Origin: a virus
Length of the DNA stretch: 64,000 bases
Virus record (IMG/VR): IMGVR_UViG_3300032294_001228
Span: 1 to 64,000 of that record
Reading direction: 5' to 3' (one strand)
Part shown: positions 14,533 to 23,615 of the stretch, one piece after another
How positions within the stretch are numbered: position 1 is the first letter of the stretch
Layout of the letters: each line of letters starts with the position of its first letter
Program-made: the position numbers and the translations under genes
Notes under the pieces: generated by a model
The model's database searches: none
What the model was told of the DNA's origin: nothing
Seen by the model: only the letters and a program-made list of their open reading frames with translations

Positions 14533-15780
14533 ATGTCAACTCAATTAAAAACAGTAGGATTCATCGGAATCGGTAAATTAGGTCTACCCTGTGCTGAAGT
14601 AATGGCACAACAGTATGACGTAACTGGCTATGATATTTACCCTAAGGTCAGTGACAAGATCAAGGTTTCTGATACGCTAGAAGGTGCAGTACGAGGGAAA
14701 GATGTCATCTTTGTAGCAGTACAAACTCCCCATGATCCTATCTACGATGGCAGTCAACCTATTACACATTTACCAAATAAAGATTTTGATTATACTATTG
14801 TTAAAGATGTTCTTAAAGACATTAATCAATATATATTACCACAGAAACAATTAGTGGTATTGATTTCAACAGTGCTACCCGGAACTACTCGTAGAGAACT
14901 ACGAGATTGTGTTAAAGATGCTCGGTTTGTCTACAACCCATACTTGATAGCCATGGGTAGTGTAGCATGGGACATGGTTAATCCTGAAATGGTCATCATC
15001 GGCACAGAAGATGGTAGCTTGACTGGTGATGCACAGTTACTCAAAGACTTCTATGCACCCCTTATGGAAAATAATCCACGCTACGCTATTGGCACTTGGG
15101 ATGAAGCAGAAGCTATTAAAGTATTCTATAATACATTCATCAGTGCTAAAATTGGCCTTGTCAACATGATACAAGATGTGGCAATGAAAAATGGCAACAT
15201 GAATGTAGATGTAGTAACTGATGCACTCAGTGAAAGTACTATACGAATTGTTAGCAAGAAATATATGACTGCAGGCATGGGTGATGCAGGCCCTTGTCAC
15301 CCACGTGATAATATCGCACTTCGCTACCTGGCAGAACGTTTAAATCTAGGATATGATATATTTGATACTGTCATGCATGCTCGTGAAGAACAAGCACGCA
15401 ATCTGGCTATCTATTTAGACAAGATAGCAAAGAATAACAATTTACCAATTATCATACACGGTAAAGCCTACAAGCCAGATATTGACATGCTAGAAGGCAG
15501 TTATAGTTTATTAATTGGCAGTTATTTAGATGGGCTAGGTAGTGATTATACCTATGTTGATCCTTTAACACACGATCATCTACATGATCCATATCCAGCT
15601 GTTATTTTACTAGCACACAATCGCCACGTTACTTATGGTTATACTGGCTCTGCTAATAAACAAGAATTATATTTTATTCCCAGCGGCGGCAGTGTTATAG
15701 TAGATCCGTGGCGCAACTATACAAATGAAAATTCAAACATTCATGTGATACACTATGGAAATTCTAGACCAAATAGCTAA
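14533..15780 (+). CDS. UDP-glucose/GDP-mannose dehydrogenase family protein
   Basis: The 415-aa protein has the N-terminal NAD-binding fold GFIGIGKLGLPCAE (9-22), the substrate segment FVAVQTPHDP, STVLPGTTR (112-120), and the catalytic cysteine C255 in GMGDAGPCHPRDN. This family oxidises the C6 hydroxyl of a nucleotide sugar twice to make a uronic acid such as UDP-glucuronate. The length is normal for the family. It heads a plus-strand operon with a dioxygenase and an amidinotransferase, consistent with building a modified sugar. Confidence 0.9.
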   Translation: MSTQLKTVGFIGIGKLGLPCAEVMAQQYDVTGYDIYPKVSDKIKVSDTLEGAVRGKDVIFVAVQTPHDPIYDGSQPITHLPNKDFDYTIVKDVLKDINQYILPQKQLVVLISTVLPGTTRRELRDCVKDARFVYNPYLIAMGSVAWDMVNPEMVIIGTEDGSLTGDAQLLKDFYAPLMENNPRYAIGTWDEAEAIKVFYNTFISAKIGLVNMIQDVAMKNGNMNVDVVTDALSESTIRIVSKKYMTAGMGDAGPCHPRDNIALRYLAERLNLGYDIFDTVMHAREEQARNLAIYLDKIAKNNNLPIIIHGKAYKPDIDMLEGSYSLLIGSYLDGLGSDYTYVDPLTHDHLHDPYPAVILLAHNRHVTYGYTGSANKQELYFIPSGGSVIVDPWRNYTNENSNIHVIHYGNSRPNS

Positions 15781-16270
15781 TATAGAATGCTTCTGGGATG
15801 ACGAATATCTATATCTAGACTATGAAGTAGAAACATTTAATAATCCCTTAGATACCGAACGTTGGCTTAAACAAGGATATCGTTGTAACTTTACTGGTGC
15901 TATGTGTGACATGCGCCGACCACAGCCCAGCTGGAACGATAAATTTATTCGTCACTTTGAAGCACTAGGTTGGCGAGATATAGGTACCAGTTACTATCGC
16001 ATGGATACCGGCACGATATTGCCTATTCATCAAGATACTTACAAGCGTTATGTGGAATTGTTTAAACTAGAAGGTCAAGAATACCGTATCCGCCGTGCTA
16101 TTGTATTTTTAGAAGATTGGCAGTCTGGACATTATTTAGAATTAAAAGGTCGCCCGGTGGTAGGATGGCGTGCAGGATTTACTGTGGTATGGGCATATGA
16201 TGACCCGCACATGGCCGCCAACGTTGGTGCTACTCCAAGATACACATTACAGATCACAGGACACATATGA
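15755..16270 (+). CDS. Fe(II)/2-oxoglutarate oxygenase-like protein
   Basis: The 171-aa protein has LPIHQDTYKRY (His-x-Asp iron ligands), RRAIVFLEDWQSGHYLEL, and a distal pattern DDPHMAANVGATPRYTLQ with a third His and an Arg that could bind 2-oxoglutarate. This is the jelly-roll arrangement of non-haem iron hydroxylases. The substrate is unknown. It overlaps the dehydrogenase by 26 bases and the amidinotransferase by 4, so these three are probably made together. Confidence 0.75.
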   Translation: MEILDQIANIECFWDDEYLYLDYEVETFNNPLDTERWLKQGYRCNFTGAMCDMRRPQPSWNDKFIRHFEALGWRDIGTSYYRMDTGTILPIHQDTYKRYVELFKLEGQEYRIRRAIVFLEDWQSGHYLELKGRPVVGWRAGFTVVWAYDDPHMAANVGATPRYTLQITGHI

Positions 16271-17181
16271 AAATAAGTTCAAGCAATGAATGGGGAAAAC
16301 TACGATCAGTAGTCGTGGGATCAGCCACTAATGCCAATTGGCCTACAAATGATCCGGTGTTTGCTGAAGAAAGTCGTAAGACTACCTGGACGGAAACTCC
16401 AGTTCCTAATGGTGCTGTTCCGCAGTGGATTGTCGATGAAGCTAATGAGGATTTGGCTATCTTAGCAGATACATTGACTAAACTTAAAATCTCAGTATAT
16501 CGTCCTCGAGACATGGACTTTCCTCGACTAGGCGGTATGTATAACTATTGTCCTCGTGACAGATTACTCATAGCTAGTGGTACGGTTATAGTACCTAACA
16601 TGATGTATCCTTGCCGCAACATGGAAGAAGTTGCCCTAGGTGCGGTCTTAGATGCTGCCGAACATGTCAAATATATGCCTAAAGATCAAGGCATGATTAT
16701 GGATGCCGCTAATGTCTGCCGATTAGGTGACCGTTGGTTATTCCTAGAAAGTCCCAGCGGTAATCGTGCCGCCTACGAATGGTTATGCGAACAACTGCCA
16801 GAGATTAAAATAGAGTTAGTAAATTTTTATGCTGGTGTACATATCGACAGTACTATTACTCCACTACGTGAAGGACTGGTCATGCTAAATGCCAGCAGAG
16901 TAAATCAAGTGAATTGTCCCAAGGTGTTTGATGGTTGGGAGAAGATCTGGGTCAATGATGTGATAGCACAGGACTTCTACGAATATCCTTATGCCAGTAA
17001 ATGGGTAGGTATGAATGTACTCAGTGTGGATGAGAACACAGTAGTCATTGATGCCGCCCAGACCCAATTAATAAAAGACTTAGAGCGTTGTAGTATAACC
17101 TGTATTCCATTAACCTTGCGACATGCACGTACCTTAGGGGGCAGTTTCCACTGTGTGACCCTTGATTTAGTTAGAGAATAA
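16267..17181 (+). CDS. Glycine amidinotransferase-like enzyme (copy 1)
   Basis: The 304-aa protein has the catalytic triad region of the GATM/StrB family: D146 in MDAANV, H192 in GVHIDSTITPL and C296 in GGSFHCVTLDLVR. The N terminus EWGKLRSVVVGSA is also typical of the family. These enzymes move an amidino group, usually from arginine, to an amine through a covalent cysteine intermediate. The acceptor is unknown; an amino sugar or amino-acid decoration is possible given the operon. It starts with an ATGA overlap on the oxygenase gene. Confidence 0.87.
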   Translation: MKISSSNEWGKLRSVVVGSATNANWPTNDPVFAEESRKTTWTETPVPNGAVPQWIVDEANEDLAILADTLTKLKISVYRPRDMDFPRLGGMYNYCPRDRLLIASGTVIVPNMMYPCRNMEEVALGAVLDAAEHVKYMPKDQGMIMDAANVCRLGDRWLFLESPSGNRAAYEWLCEQLPEIKIELVNFYAGVHIDSTITPLREGLVMLNASRVNQVNCPKVFDGWEKIWVNDVIAQDFYEYPYASKWVGMNVLSVDENTVVIDAAQTQLIKDLERCSITCIPLTLRHARTLGGSFHCVTLDLVRE

Positions 17182-17215
17182 CTAAATATTAGTTACAATT
17201 TGGAAATAATTTTAT

Positions 17216-17947
17216 ATGCCGCAGACATTTGCTGGGTACACTGAATGTTCAGTTAATGCCTTTAAGTTCAATCCCAAAAGCCAAGAAGTTGTAGATCGTA
17301 AGAAGGAAATCTTACAGTCTATAGCCCAACATCATGGCAATAATCCCACCAGCGTATTGTTCTACGGATTTAGTCCAATGATGCTAGGTGCTGGATATAA
17401 ACAACTAGCAGTCACGCAGATTACAGAACAAACAAAAAAATTCCTCGACGATAGAGGTGTTAAATATACATACGTTGCAGAAGAAAATTTAGGTAATTAT
17501 AGTAAAAGTTTTGATTGGGTGGTAGCCACAGATGAGTATTTTACTTTTGCTCAAACAGAAGAAGAGCAACAGTCAAAAATACAATTAGCTTGTACTCTGG
17601 CCAAAACTGCTGTAGTAACTACATTACGTGATTACAAGAATCAAGATTTCCGCGATAGAGAATTTAGTCAACCATTGGCAGTACATGCACAAAATCGTAC
17701 TAAGATATTTTTAGAATATCATAATTATGATTTTGCTGACAAGAACAGTTGGAATACCACAGTATATGAATTAGATGGCGCAGACGCTAAAATACACAGT
17801 GAATTTCCAAGACGTAGTATGTTCTTTAAGCAAATGGCTAAATTTAGTATAGATGCAGGTGCAAAGAATTTCTTTGTGCATAAAAATTTAATGTATAAGA
17901 GTTTGATCAAGAAAAACTACGAGCACGTTATTAGCATTAGTTTTTAA
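17216..17947 (+). CDS. Protein of unknown function, possible methyltransferase-like fold
   Basis: The 243-aa protein has a segment TSVLFYGFSPMMLGAGY near residues 44-60 and FDWVVATDEYFTFA near 100-113, spaced like strands 1 and 4 of a Rossmann-like methyltransferase, but without a clear GxGxG. It is not recognised with confidence. A late-like motif TAAATA (17183-17188) and GGAAAT precede the ATG. It lies between the amidinotransferase and a fibre protein. Confidence 0.75.
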   Translation: MPQTFAGYTECSVNAFKFNPKSQEVVDRKKEILQSIAQHHGNNPTSVLFYGFSPMMLGAGYKQLAVTQITEQTKKFLDDRGVKYTYVAEENLGNYSKSFDWVVATDEYFTFAQTEEEQQSKIQLACTLAKTAVVTTLRDYKNQDFRDREFSQPLAVHAQNRTKIFLEYHNYDFADKNSWNTTVYELDGADAKIHSEFPRRSMFFKQMAKFSIDAGAKNFFVHKNLMYKSLIKKNYEHVISISF

Positions 17948-17968
17948 TCAACTCAATTCGAGAATAGT

Positions 17969-19240
17969 ATGGATATCAATCAACAGCTACAGCCTATCAT
18001 CGCCGGCATAATTCAGGATCTCAAAACGCAGATCAATACTGAACTACGTCAACAGCTATCCTCAGAAATAGTGAAAATCCTAGCCGCAACAGAACTAACC
18101 AGTATAATCAATCAAGCAGTATCCAATCAGGTTAACGCACGATTGGATAAATTTGACTTTGCTGGTACTGGAGAAACTGAACTCAAAGTGGCGTTTAAAC
18201 AGATCACTGACAATGTTGCTAAAAATTTATTTGTAGGAGCCAATAAACAGGTCTCTGAATATGTAGGACAAAAGCTCAAAGAAGTCAACGTATCTGATGC
18301 TGTCAAAGCAGTGGTGCAAACCTCACTGAGTGAATATCTCAAAGGTGCTAACTTTCCTGAAGCTAGTATTTCTCATACTAGTTTAAATCTAAAAGGCTTC
18401 AAGATCACTGGCGATGCGATCGAAGGCGGAATCATTTCAAAATTTGCCAGCACTGGCATCGATGATCTGGCTACAAAAGTACAGATGACTATCATGGATC
18501 GAGGTGTTGCATTTGAAAGTGGTCTACACACCCCAGAGTTAAATGTCACCGGTAGTCTTACAGTCAAAGGAAATTTGATATTTGCAGACGTAGACACGTC
18601 GACTACGGGATTTGAAAAGATTGTCAAAGAAACTAGTGAGTCGGTCAGAAAAAATCTTAATCAAGAATTGTTTAATGGATTTAGCAATACTATATTTGAT
18701 CGCATACAGGCAGAAGGACTTGATCTAGACAAAATAACACAGGGTGGTAAAGAAGTTATCAATGGTAGTCAATTGGGTTATCATGTCGTTGACAGTAATC
18801 TACGTAGACTAGGTGTAGTTGAAGATCTGCAGACGGCTGGGGAAACTCTGCTGGTGGATACACTATATGTACAGCAAGGGCGTGTGGGTATCAATACCAT
18901 GGAACCTAGTTACCCATTGAGCATTTGGGACCAGGAAATTGAAATAGTTGCTACTAAACATACCCAGGATGTGGGCTACATTGGTACTGCTAGAAATCAA
19001 AGTTTGATATTAGGTGCAAATAATAAACAAAACATTGTGCTAGTTCCAGATGGCAGTGTAGAAGTTGAAAATATCAGTATTGGTCCTGTGGCCATGACCA
19101 GCGGCAATCGAATACCTAATTACGAAGGTCGAGCAGGACATATTGTATGGAACGACACTCCTACTACTGGCGGACCAATTGGCTGGGTCTGTATTGGCGG
19201 AGCTCGATGGGCTAGTTTTGGTAGAATCGACAATGGTTAA
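17969..19240 (+). CDS. Tail fibre-like structural protein
   Basis: The 423-aa protein has an N-terminal coiled-coil region (about 1-110, Gln/Leu/Ile heptads), a middle beta-rich part with the repeating pattern LNVTGSLTVKGNLIFADV common in trimeric phage fibres, and a C-terminal part containing GRVGINTMEPSYPLSIWD and a compact tip (WVCIGGARWASFGRID). It is likely a virion fibre or fibre-attached protein. Its place inside the surface-chemistry block suggests those enzymes may act on it or on its receptor. Confidence 0.8.
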   Translation: MDINQQLQPIIAGIIQDLKTQINTELRQQLSSEIVKILAATELTSIINQAVSNQVNARLDKFDFAGTGETELKVAFKQITDNVAKNLFVGANKQVSEYVGQKLKEVNVSDAVKAVVQTSLSEYLKGANFPEASISHTSLNLKGFKITGDAIEGGIISKFASTGIDDLATKVQMTIMDRGVAFESGLHTPELNVTGSLTVKGNLIFADVDTSTTGFEKIVKETSESVRKNLNQELFNGFSNTIFDRIQAEGLDLDKITQGGKEVINGSQLGYHVVDSNLRRLGVVEDLQTAGETLLVDTLYVQQGRVGINTMEPSYPLSIWDQEIEIVATKHTQDVGYIGTARNQSLILGANNKQNIVLVPDGSVEVENISIGPVAMTSGNRIPNYEGRAGHIVWNDTPTTGGPIGWVCIGGARWASFGRIDNG

Positions 19241-19261
19241 ATCTAACATAAGATCAACGCT

Positions 19262-19708
19262 ATGTTAGATGACAATTTAGAAATATTATATTGCCGTATT
19301 GATCTTACTAAGACCAATTATAGTCAAATTGATTCTGCTAAATTAATAGTAGATCCTAACCCGGCCGAACTTAAACAAATATTTGAAAAGTATTGTGCAT
19401 ACAAAAAGTTTACCAGTGTTGAACCAATGTGGGATAGTGAATTTACTTGGCCGCACAATGATGTCGTCGGATACTATGATTCTACCAAATTGGTTGCTTG
19501 GTCAGTGGTAACCAAGTATAATAAAGATGATGTCTATTCTGTTCAGTTTGCTTGGGACTACACAAATCCCGGATTAAGATTGGGCATTAAGAGTATAGAA
19601 CATGAATGTGCTTATTATAAGAGCCTAGGCTACAAATACTATTATCTAGGTGAAGCACACAAATATAAACAAAATCTTCAAGGATTTGAATTACTAGGAA
19701 AATTATAA
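19262..19708 (+). CDS. GNAT-fold protein resembling arginyltransferase C-terminal domain
   Basis: The 148-aa protein ends with SIEHECAYYKSLGYKYYYLG followed by KYKQNLQGFELL. This resembles the C-terminal domain of ATE-type aminoacyl-tRNA-protein transferases (GNAT fold), where a strand-helix-strand precedes a YLG turn. The cysteine-rich N-terminal domain of true ATE is missing, so it is probably a truncated or repurposed member. Its substrate is unknown. Its stop overlaps the next ATG by one base (TAATG). Confidence 0.65.
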   Translation: MLDDNLEILYCRIDLTKTNYSQIDSAKLIVDPNPAELKQIFEKYCAYKKFTSVEPMWDSEFTWPHNDVVGYYDSTKLVAWSVVTKYNKDDVYSVQFAWDYTNPGLRLGIKSIEHECAYYKSLGYKYYYLGEAHKYKQNLQGFELLGKL

Positions 19709-20037
19709 TGGATATCTATCATATTTGGGCAGACAAAGAAGGTGACATCAGTGACATCGACTGGGTCAATAACATGAAAGGATTCTTACAGCATCTAGTA
19801 GATGAAGGTAAGATGGTTACCTATCGTATCACACGCTGTAAGATGGGATTCCGTAGCATGGATATTCCTGAATGGCATATCATGATGGAGTTCAATGATA
19901 TGGCACAGTTAGAGAATGCTTTTAAACGTGTAGCACCACTCGAAGGTGAACTAGAAGACAAACATCGCAGTTTCAATCAATTCGTCAAAGGCAATATTCA
20001 ACACGCTTACTTTAGAGATTGGCCGGATGACCTATAA
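19708..20037 (+). CDS. DUF6614-like protein
   Basis: The 109-aa product has the order IYHIWADKEGDISD, VTYRITRCKMGF, PEWHIMMEFNDMAQLENAF and a C-terminal YFRDWP, which fits my memory of the small DUF6614 family (a ferredoxin-like dimeric fold is likely). No catalytic role is known to me. It overlaps the genes before (1 base) and after (11 bases). Confidence 0.7.
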   Translation: MDIYHIWADKEGDISDIDWVNNMKGFLQHLVDEGKMVTYRITRCKMGFRSMDIPEWHIMMEFNDMAQLENAFKRVAPLEGELEDKHRSFNQFVKGNIQHAYFRDWPDDL

Positions 20038-21157
20038 TGTACATCAACATTGGGATCCACTTAAAGTTTGCATAGTTGGTAAATCATACAGTCCTCAGTT
20101 TTATAGTTTTATAACTAACAGTCGGGTTCGTAATGTACTAGAGCGTATTGCCGAAGAAACAGAAGAAGACTATCAAAAATTAATTAAAGTTTTAGAAACA
20201 TTTGGTGTAGAAGTTATAAGACCTAATGTATACGATGATTATACTCTATACATTGATACCAGAGGCAAAATCACTGCACCACCTATGACCCCAAGAGACT
20301 ATTCTGCTCAAATTGGAAATACCTTTTATTTTGATCAAACACAAATATTTGCCAAATGGGAAAAATTTAGGGGTGTAGATTGGCCCATTGAAAGACCTAA
20401 AAAATATGAAGATATACCACAGTGGATCATTGAAGAATCTGCAAAGTTGTGGGGATTTAACATTACCGCTAGGAATCTTGCTTGGGATAATGTTTTAGAA
20501 AAAATTTCTAACCACACAAATATTATTTTTGATCAGGACATCAATTCTGCAATGGTAACCAGAGTAGGTAAAGATTTATATTTTGCTACAGATTCGTATG
20601 ACCAAGATCAAACATCATTACTGCAACTTAGACAGCCTCAATTTCCACAGTATAGATGCAGAGTAGTTAACACAGGAGGACACAGTGATGGGACATTCTG
20701 CCCTGTGGTGCCTGGGCTGATCGTAAGTTTGCAAGACGTTCCTACATATAAAGATACATTCCCAGACTGGGAAGTTGTTTATCTACCTCAACAGAGTTGG
20801 AGTAAGGTTAAACCATTTTTAGATCTAAAATACAAAAATGGTGGTAAATGGTGGGTACCAGGCGAAGAACTAAATGATGATTTCACAGACTTTGTAGAAA
20901 GTTGGTTAAAAGAATGGGTAGGATACGTAGAAGAAACAGTATTTGATGTAAACATGCTGGTAATTGATGAAAAAAATGTAGTATGTAATAACTATAATGA
21001 ACAGGTATTTGCGGCGTTTGATCGTTTTGGTATTACTCCGCATGTGGTAAATTTCCGCCATAGATATTTCTGGGATGGCGGACTACACTGTATAACCAGC
21101 GATCTACATCGTGAAGGCGTCCAAAAAGACTACTTTCCAGAACGCAGATTGACATAA
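20027..21157 (+). CDS. Amidinotransferase-like enzyme (copy 2)
   Basis: The 376-aa protein keeps the family's histidine (H219 in GGHSDGTFCPVVPGL) and cysteine (C355 in WDGGLHCITSDLHRE); the acidic partner may be D171 in FDQDINSAM. It is 70 residues longer than copy 1 and clearly divergent from it, so the two may use different acceptors. Its N terminus WDPLKVCIVGKS is also family-like. It overlaps the DUF6614-like gene, and its last codons overlap the promoter of the repair operon. Confidence 0.84.
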   Translation: MTYNVHQHWDPLKVCIVGKSYSPQFYSFITNSRVRNVLERIAEETEEDYQKLIKVLETFGVEVIRPNVYDDYTLYIDTRGKITAPPMTPRDYSAQIGNTFYFDQTQIFAKWEKFRGVDWPIERPKKYEDIPQWIIEESAKLWGFNITARNLAWDNVLEKISNHTNIIFDQDINSAMVTRVGKDLYFATDSYDQDQTSLLQLRQPQFPQYRCRVVNTGGHSDGTFCPVVPGLIVSLQDVPTYKDTFPDWEVVYLPQQSWSKVKPFLDLKYKNGGKWWVPGEELNDDFTDFVESWLKEWVGYVEETVFDVNMLVIDEKNVVCNNYNEQVFAAFDRFGITPHVVNFRHRYFWDGGLHCITSDLHREGVQKDYFPERRLT

Positions 21158-21177
21158 TCAAAAAATGGTGCTATACT
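21149..21177 (+). promoter_or_regulatory. Sigma70 promoter giving a leaderless repair transcript
   Basis: TTGACA (21149-21154), 17 bases ending TGC, TATACT (21172-21177). The seventh base after the -10 is 21184, the A of the next ATG, so the mRNA should have no leader. Confidence 0.65.
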
Positions 21178-21183
21178 AGCACT

Positions 21184-21582
21184 ATGAAACTATTATCCCC
21201 AATGCAGGATGACCTTATGGTCCAACAGCAAGTAGCCAATACATGGCAACATTTCGTTGGTGTAATTTGCCTTAACCAAACTAATCGAACTATCGTAAAG
21301 AAAATTCTACCTACATTCTTTAGCCTATGGCCTGAAGATGATGTTTTTTTGGACAAGGCTACAGAGAAAGAAGTTAAGGCACTAATCAAACCTATGGGCA
21401 TGGTTAACAAGCGATATATAGCATTAATGAGAATGAGCATAGATCACTTGTTCTGGGACGGAAATGATGCTACAATATTATATGGTATCGGACAGTATGG
21501 CAGTGAAAGTTACCGCATATTTTTTAAAAACGAACGCTTTGAACCTAAAGATAAAGAATTGAGAAAGTATCTTGGCTACTAA
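21184..21582 (+). CDS. MBD4-like HhH-GPD DNA glycosylase
   Basis: The 132-aa protein matches the C-terminal glycosylase domain of MBD4-type enzymes: HFVGVICLNQTNR (24-36), IKPMGMVNKR (68-77), the hairpin turn YGIGQYGSESYRIF (100-113) and PKDKELRKY (121-129). D123 aligns with the catalytic aspartate of human MBD4 (in PEDHKL). Such enzymes remove thymine or uracil opposite guanine. It lacks an Fe-S cluster motif and is about the size of a bare catalytic domain. It overlaps uvsE by 11 bases and probably acts in the same repair unit. Confidence 0.82.
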   Translation: MKLLSPMQDDLMVQQQVANTWQHFVGVICLNQTNRTIVKKILPTFFSLWPEDDVFLDKATEKEVKALIKPMGMVNKRYIALMRMSIDHLFWDGNDATILYGIGQYGSESYRIFFKNERFEPKDKELRKYLGY

Positions 21583-22603
21583 GAAAATAGGCTTTGCCTG
21601 CAAGTGGATTGACACACCCGATCAGGTCAACGGAATAAAATCTACCGACCCTGCAAAAGAATTAAATACTGGTACAACCACTGTAGCCTGGCTCAATCGA
21701 CAAACCCGCGAAGTGGCAGAGCAACGTCTCTGGGATCTTATGGTCCAAAATATTCAATCAATACATAAACTTGTCGAGCGAGTAGGTACATTAGATGAAT
21801 CCCTTAGAATGGTTCGCTTATCAAGTGATATACTACCAGTATATACAGAGTCTAGCTGGAGTTATTTTTGGCGTCGCACTGACGTCCGCGATTTTTGCTC
21901 AACGGCCTTTGCTCAAGTGGGCGATGTTGCTCGTAGCCGTGGGGTCCGCCTTAGCTTTCATCCGGGGCAATTCACAGTTCTCGCATCTGATAATCCTGCT
22001 ATTGTCGACAGAAGTATAGAAGAATTTGAATATCATGCTGACATGATCCGCTGGATGGGTTATGGCAAACAGTTCCAAGACTTTAAATGCAACGTGCATA
22101 TCGCAGGCCGCTTAGGACCACAGGGCATACGTGATGCCTACAAGAGATTGTCACCAGAAGCACGCAACACTATTACTATAGAAAATGAGGAGATGAAACA
22201 TGGACTTGATACTTGCCTCGAGCTTTATGATCTTGTGCCTATCGTTCTTGATATACACCATCATTTCATCCGAGAAGGAGAATACATACAACTTGCTGAC
22301 CGAAGAACTCAAAAGGTTATTGAAAGTTGGCGTGGTCGTCGTCCTGTGTGCCATTACAGCGTATCTCGTGAAGACTTACTATTGGGGCACGATACTAACA
22401 CTCTTCCTGACATGAAAGTCCTATTAGAAACCGGGCACAAGAAAAGCAAACTGCGAGCACACAGTGACTTCTATTGGAACACCGCGGTTAACGATTGGGC
22501 CTTGACATTTTTGGAATCGTTTGACATGATGTGCGAGTCAAAAGCAAAAAATCTAGCTAGTTTTGCCTTGTATGATCGAGCAAAACAGCTCGCAATTCTT
22601 TAG
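21572..22603 (+). CDS. uvsE: UV damage endonuclease UvsE
   Basis: The 343-aa protein has the TIM-barrel motifs of UVDE: IGFACKWI at the start, SFHPGQFTVLASDNPAIVDR, NVHIAGRLG, TIENEEMKHGLDTCLELYD and VLDIHHHF, which provide the His/Glu/Asp metal ligands. UvsE nicks DNA 5' of UV photoproducts. The start is TTG at 21572 (TTGGCTACT), inside the glycosylase gene. The last codons overlap the convergent gene at 22557. Confidence 0.92.
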   Translation: MATKKIGFACKWIDTPDQVNGIKSTDPAKELNTGTTTVAWLNRQTREVAEQRLWDLMVQNIQSIHKLVERVGTLDESLRMVRLSSDILPVYTESSWSYFWRRTDVRDFCSTAFAQVGDVARSRGVRLSFHPGQFTVLASDNPAIVDRSIEEFEYHADMIRWMGYGKQFQDFKCNVHIAGRLGPQGIRDAYKRLSPEARNTITIENEEMKHGLDTCLELYDLVPIVLDIHHHFIREGEYIQLADRRTQKVIESWRGRRPVCHYSVSREDLLLGHDTNTLPDMKVLLETGHKKSKLRAHSDFYWNTAVNDWALTFLESFDMMCESKAKNLASFALYDRAKQLAIL

Positions 22604-23615
22604 AAAAATCCCCATACCAATCTGTTCCAAGCATCACACTTTTATTATATTCTGTTATAGGTTTTATTTTATCTAAGATTTCTTTTTGAGGTTGATCAAT
22701 AAGATAATTCATCTGTGCTAGTGCTAAGGAAAATCGGTGATCACTATCTTCTACGCTATCGTAACTTTCATCAATTATTCCATCAAATGTTTTAAATCCC
22801 AGTTGACGTAGGTTACGCAGATAATATTGCCCACTAAACACAATAAACAATCTTTCGGCTAGGATAGGTTTAACAATTTTTTCAGTGTAAAAACTGTATT
22901 GGTTATCCCAATTTGTTTCTGCTACTATACTATAAGCAGTTTGATTATAAATGTCTGCAGAAATTATCTGACTTAACGACACTCGTTGACCACTATAACT
23001 AACATGGGTGATAGTATTTTTAATTTCATCTTCAGGTATATCTATATTAGGCCAAATCCAATTATTGATTAATTGTTTTTGTAATGATAGATTACGGTCT
23101 TGCAGATATGTCATAATAACATGCTGTGTTAATTTATTATCAGTTATGTAATCATAAATTTTTTGTCTGTGAGGTTTACGCCATCCCAGCAATATATCAA
23201 ATGTTTTAGATTTCGCAATATAGGGGTTAAGTTTCTCAAGTAGATCAGAAGATTTATAAAAATCACAGGTAGTTATAAACCAATCCATCCATTGGTAACT
23301 AGGATATCCTTCAATTGATCCACAGATAAAATATTTAATTTTAGGATGTTGATGATTGACTATGAATCTAATAGAATCAGAATGTAGTTCTGAAACAAGT
23401 ACAACTATGACAGAACATGTGGTCAGAGCATAGGCAATATTATCATCAAAACTAGAATCATAGGGATATGGCATATGAAATACTGCTGGACTACCTGCGG
23501 TGATTTCTTCTGTTTTTTGTAAATTTGCCTGCCTCAAATGCCAACTGCAAACGTCTGTATCTGCGTAAATTTTATTCATAATATCAGCATATTTAATATA
23601 AATTTTGGTTGACAA
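22557..23615 (-). CDS. GT10-like glycosyltransferase-type protein
   Basis: The 352-aa protein has the shared module: AETNWDNQYSFYTEKIVKP, RLFIVFSGQYY, LRQLGFKTFDGIIDESYD, then polar helices. It is closest to the protein at 13367-14530 (identical FKTFDGIIDESYD segment). The N-terminal half (about 1-180) differs and may choose the acceptor. The start at 23615 lies at the edge of the divergent promoter at 23609; an internal ATG 36 bases in (23579) is an alternative. Confidence 0.78.
   Translation of the reverse strand: MSTKIYIKYADIMNKIYADTDVCSWHLRQANLQKTEEITAGSPAVFHMPYPYDSSFDDNIAYALTTCSVIVVLVSELHSDSIRFIVNHQHPKIKYFICGSIEGYPSYQWMDWFITTCDFYKSSDLLEKLNPYIAKSKTFDILLGWRKPHRQKIYDYITDNKLTQHVIMTYLQDRNLSLQKQLINNWIWPNIDIPEDEIKNTITHVSYSGQRVSLSQIISADIYNQTAYSIVAETNWDNQYSFYTEKIVKPILAERLFIVFSGQYYLRNLRQLGFKTFDGIIDESYDSVEDSDHRFSLALAQMNYLIDQPQKEILDKIKPITEYNKSVMLGTDWYGDFSKELRAVLLDHTRQN

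Noticed and set aside
21795-22415. Two frames with membrane-like segments inside uvsE
   Set aside because: They lie wholly within a well-conserved gene in another frame, without promoter or convincing ribosome site of their own.
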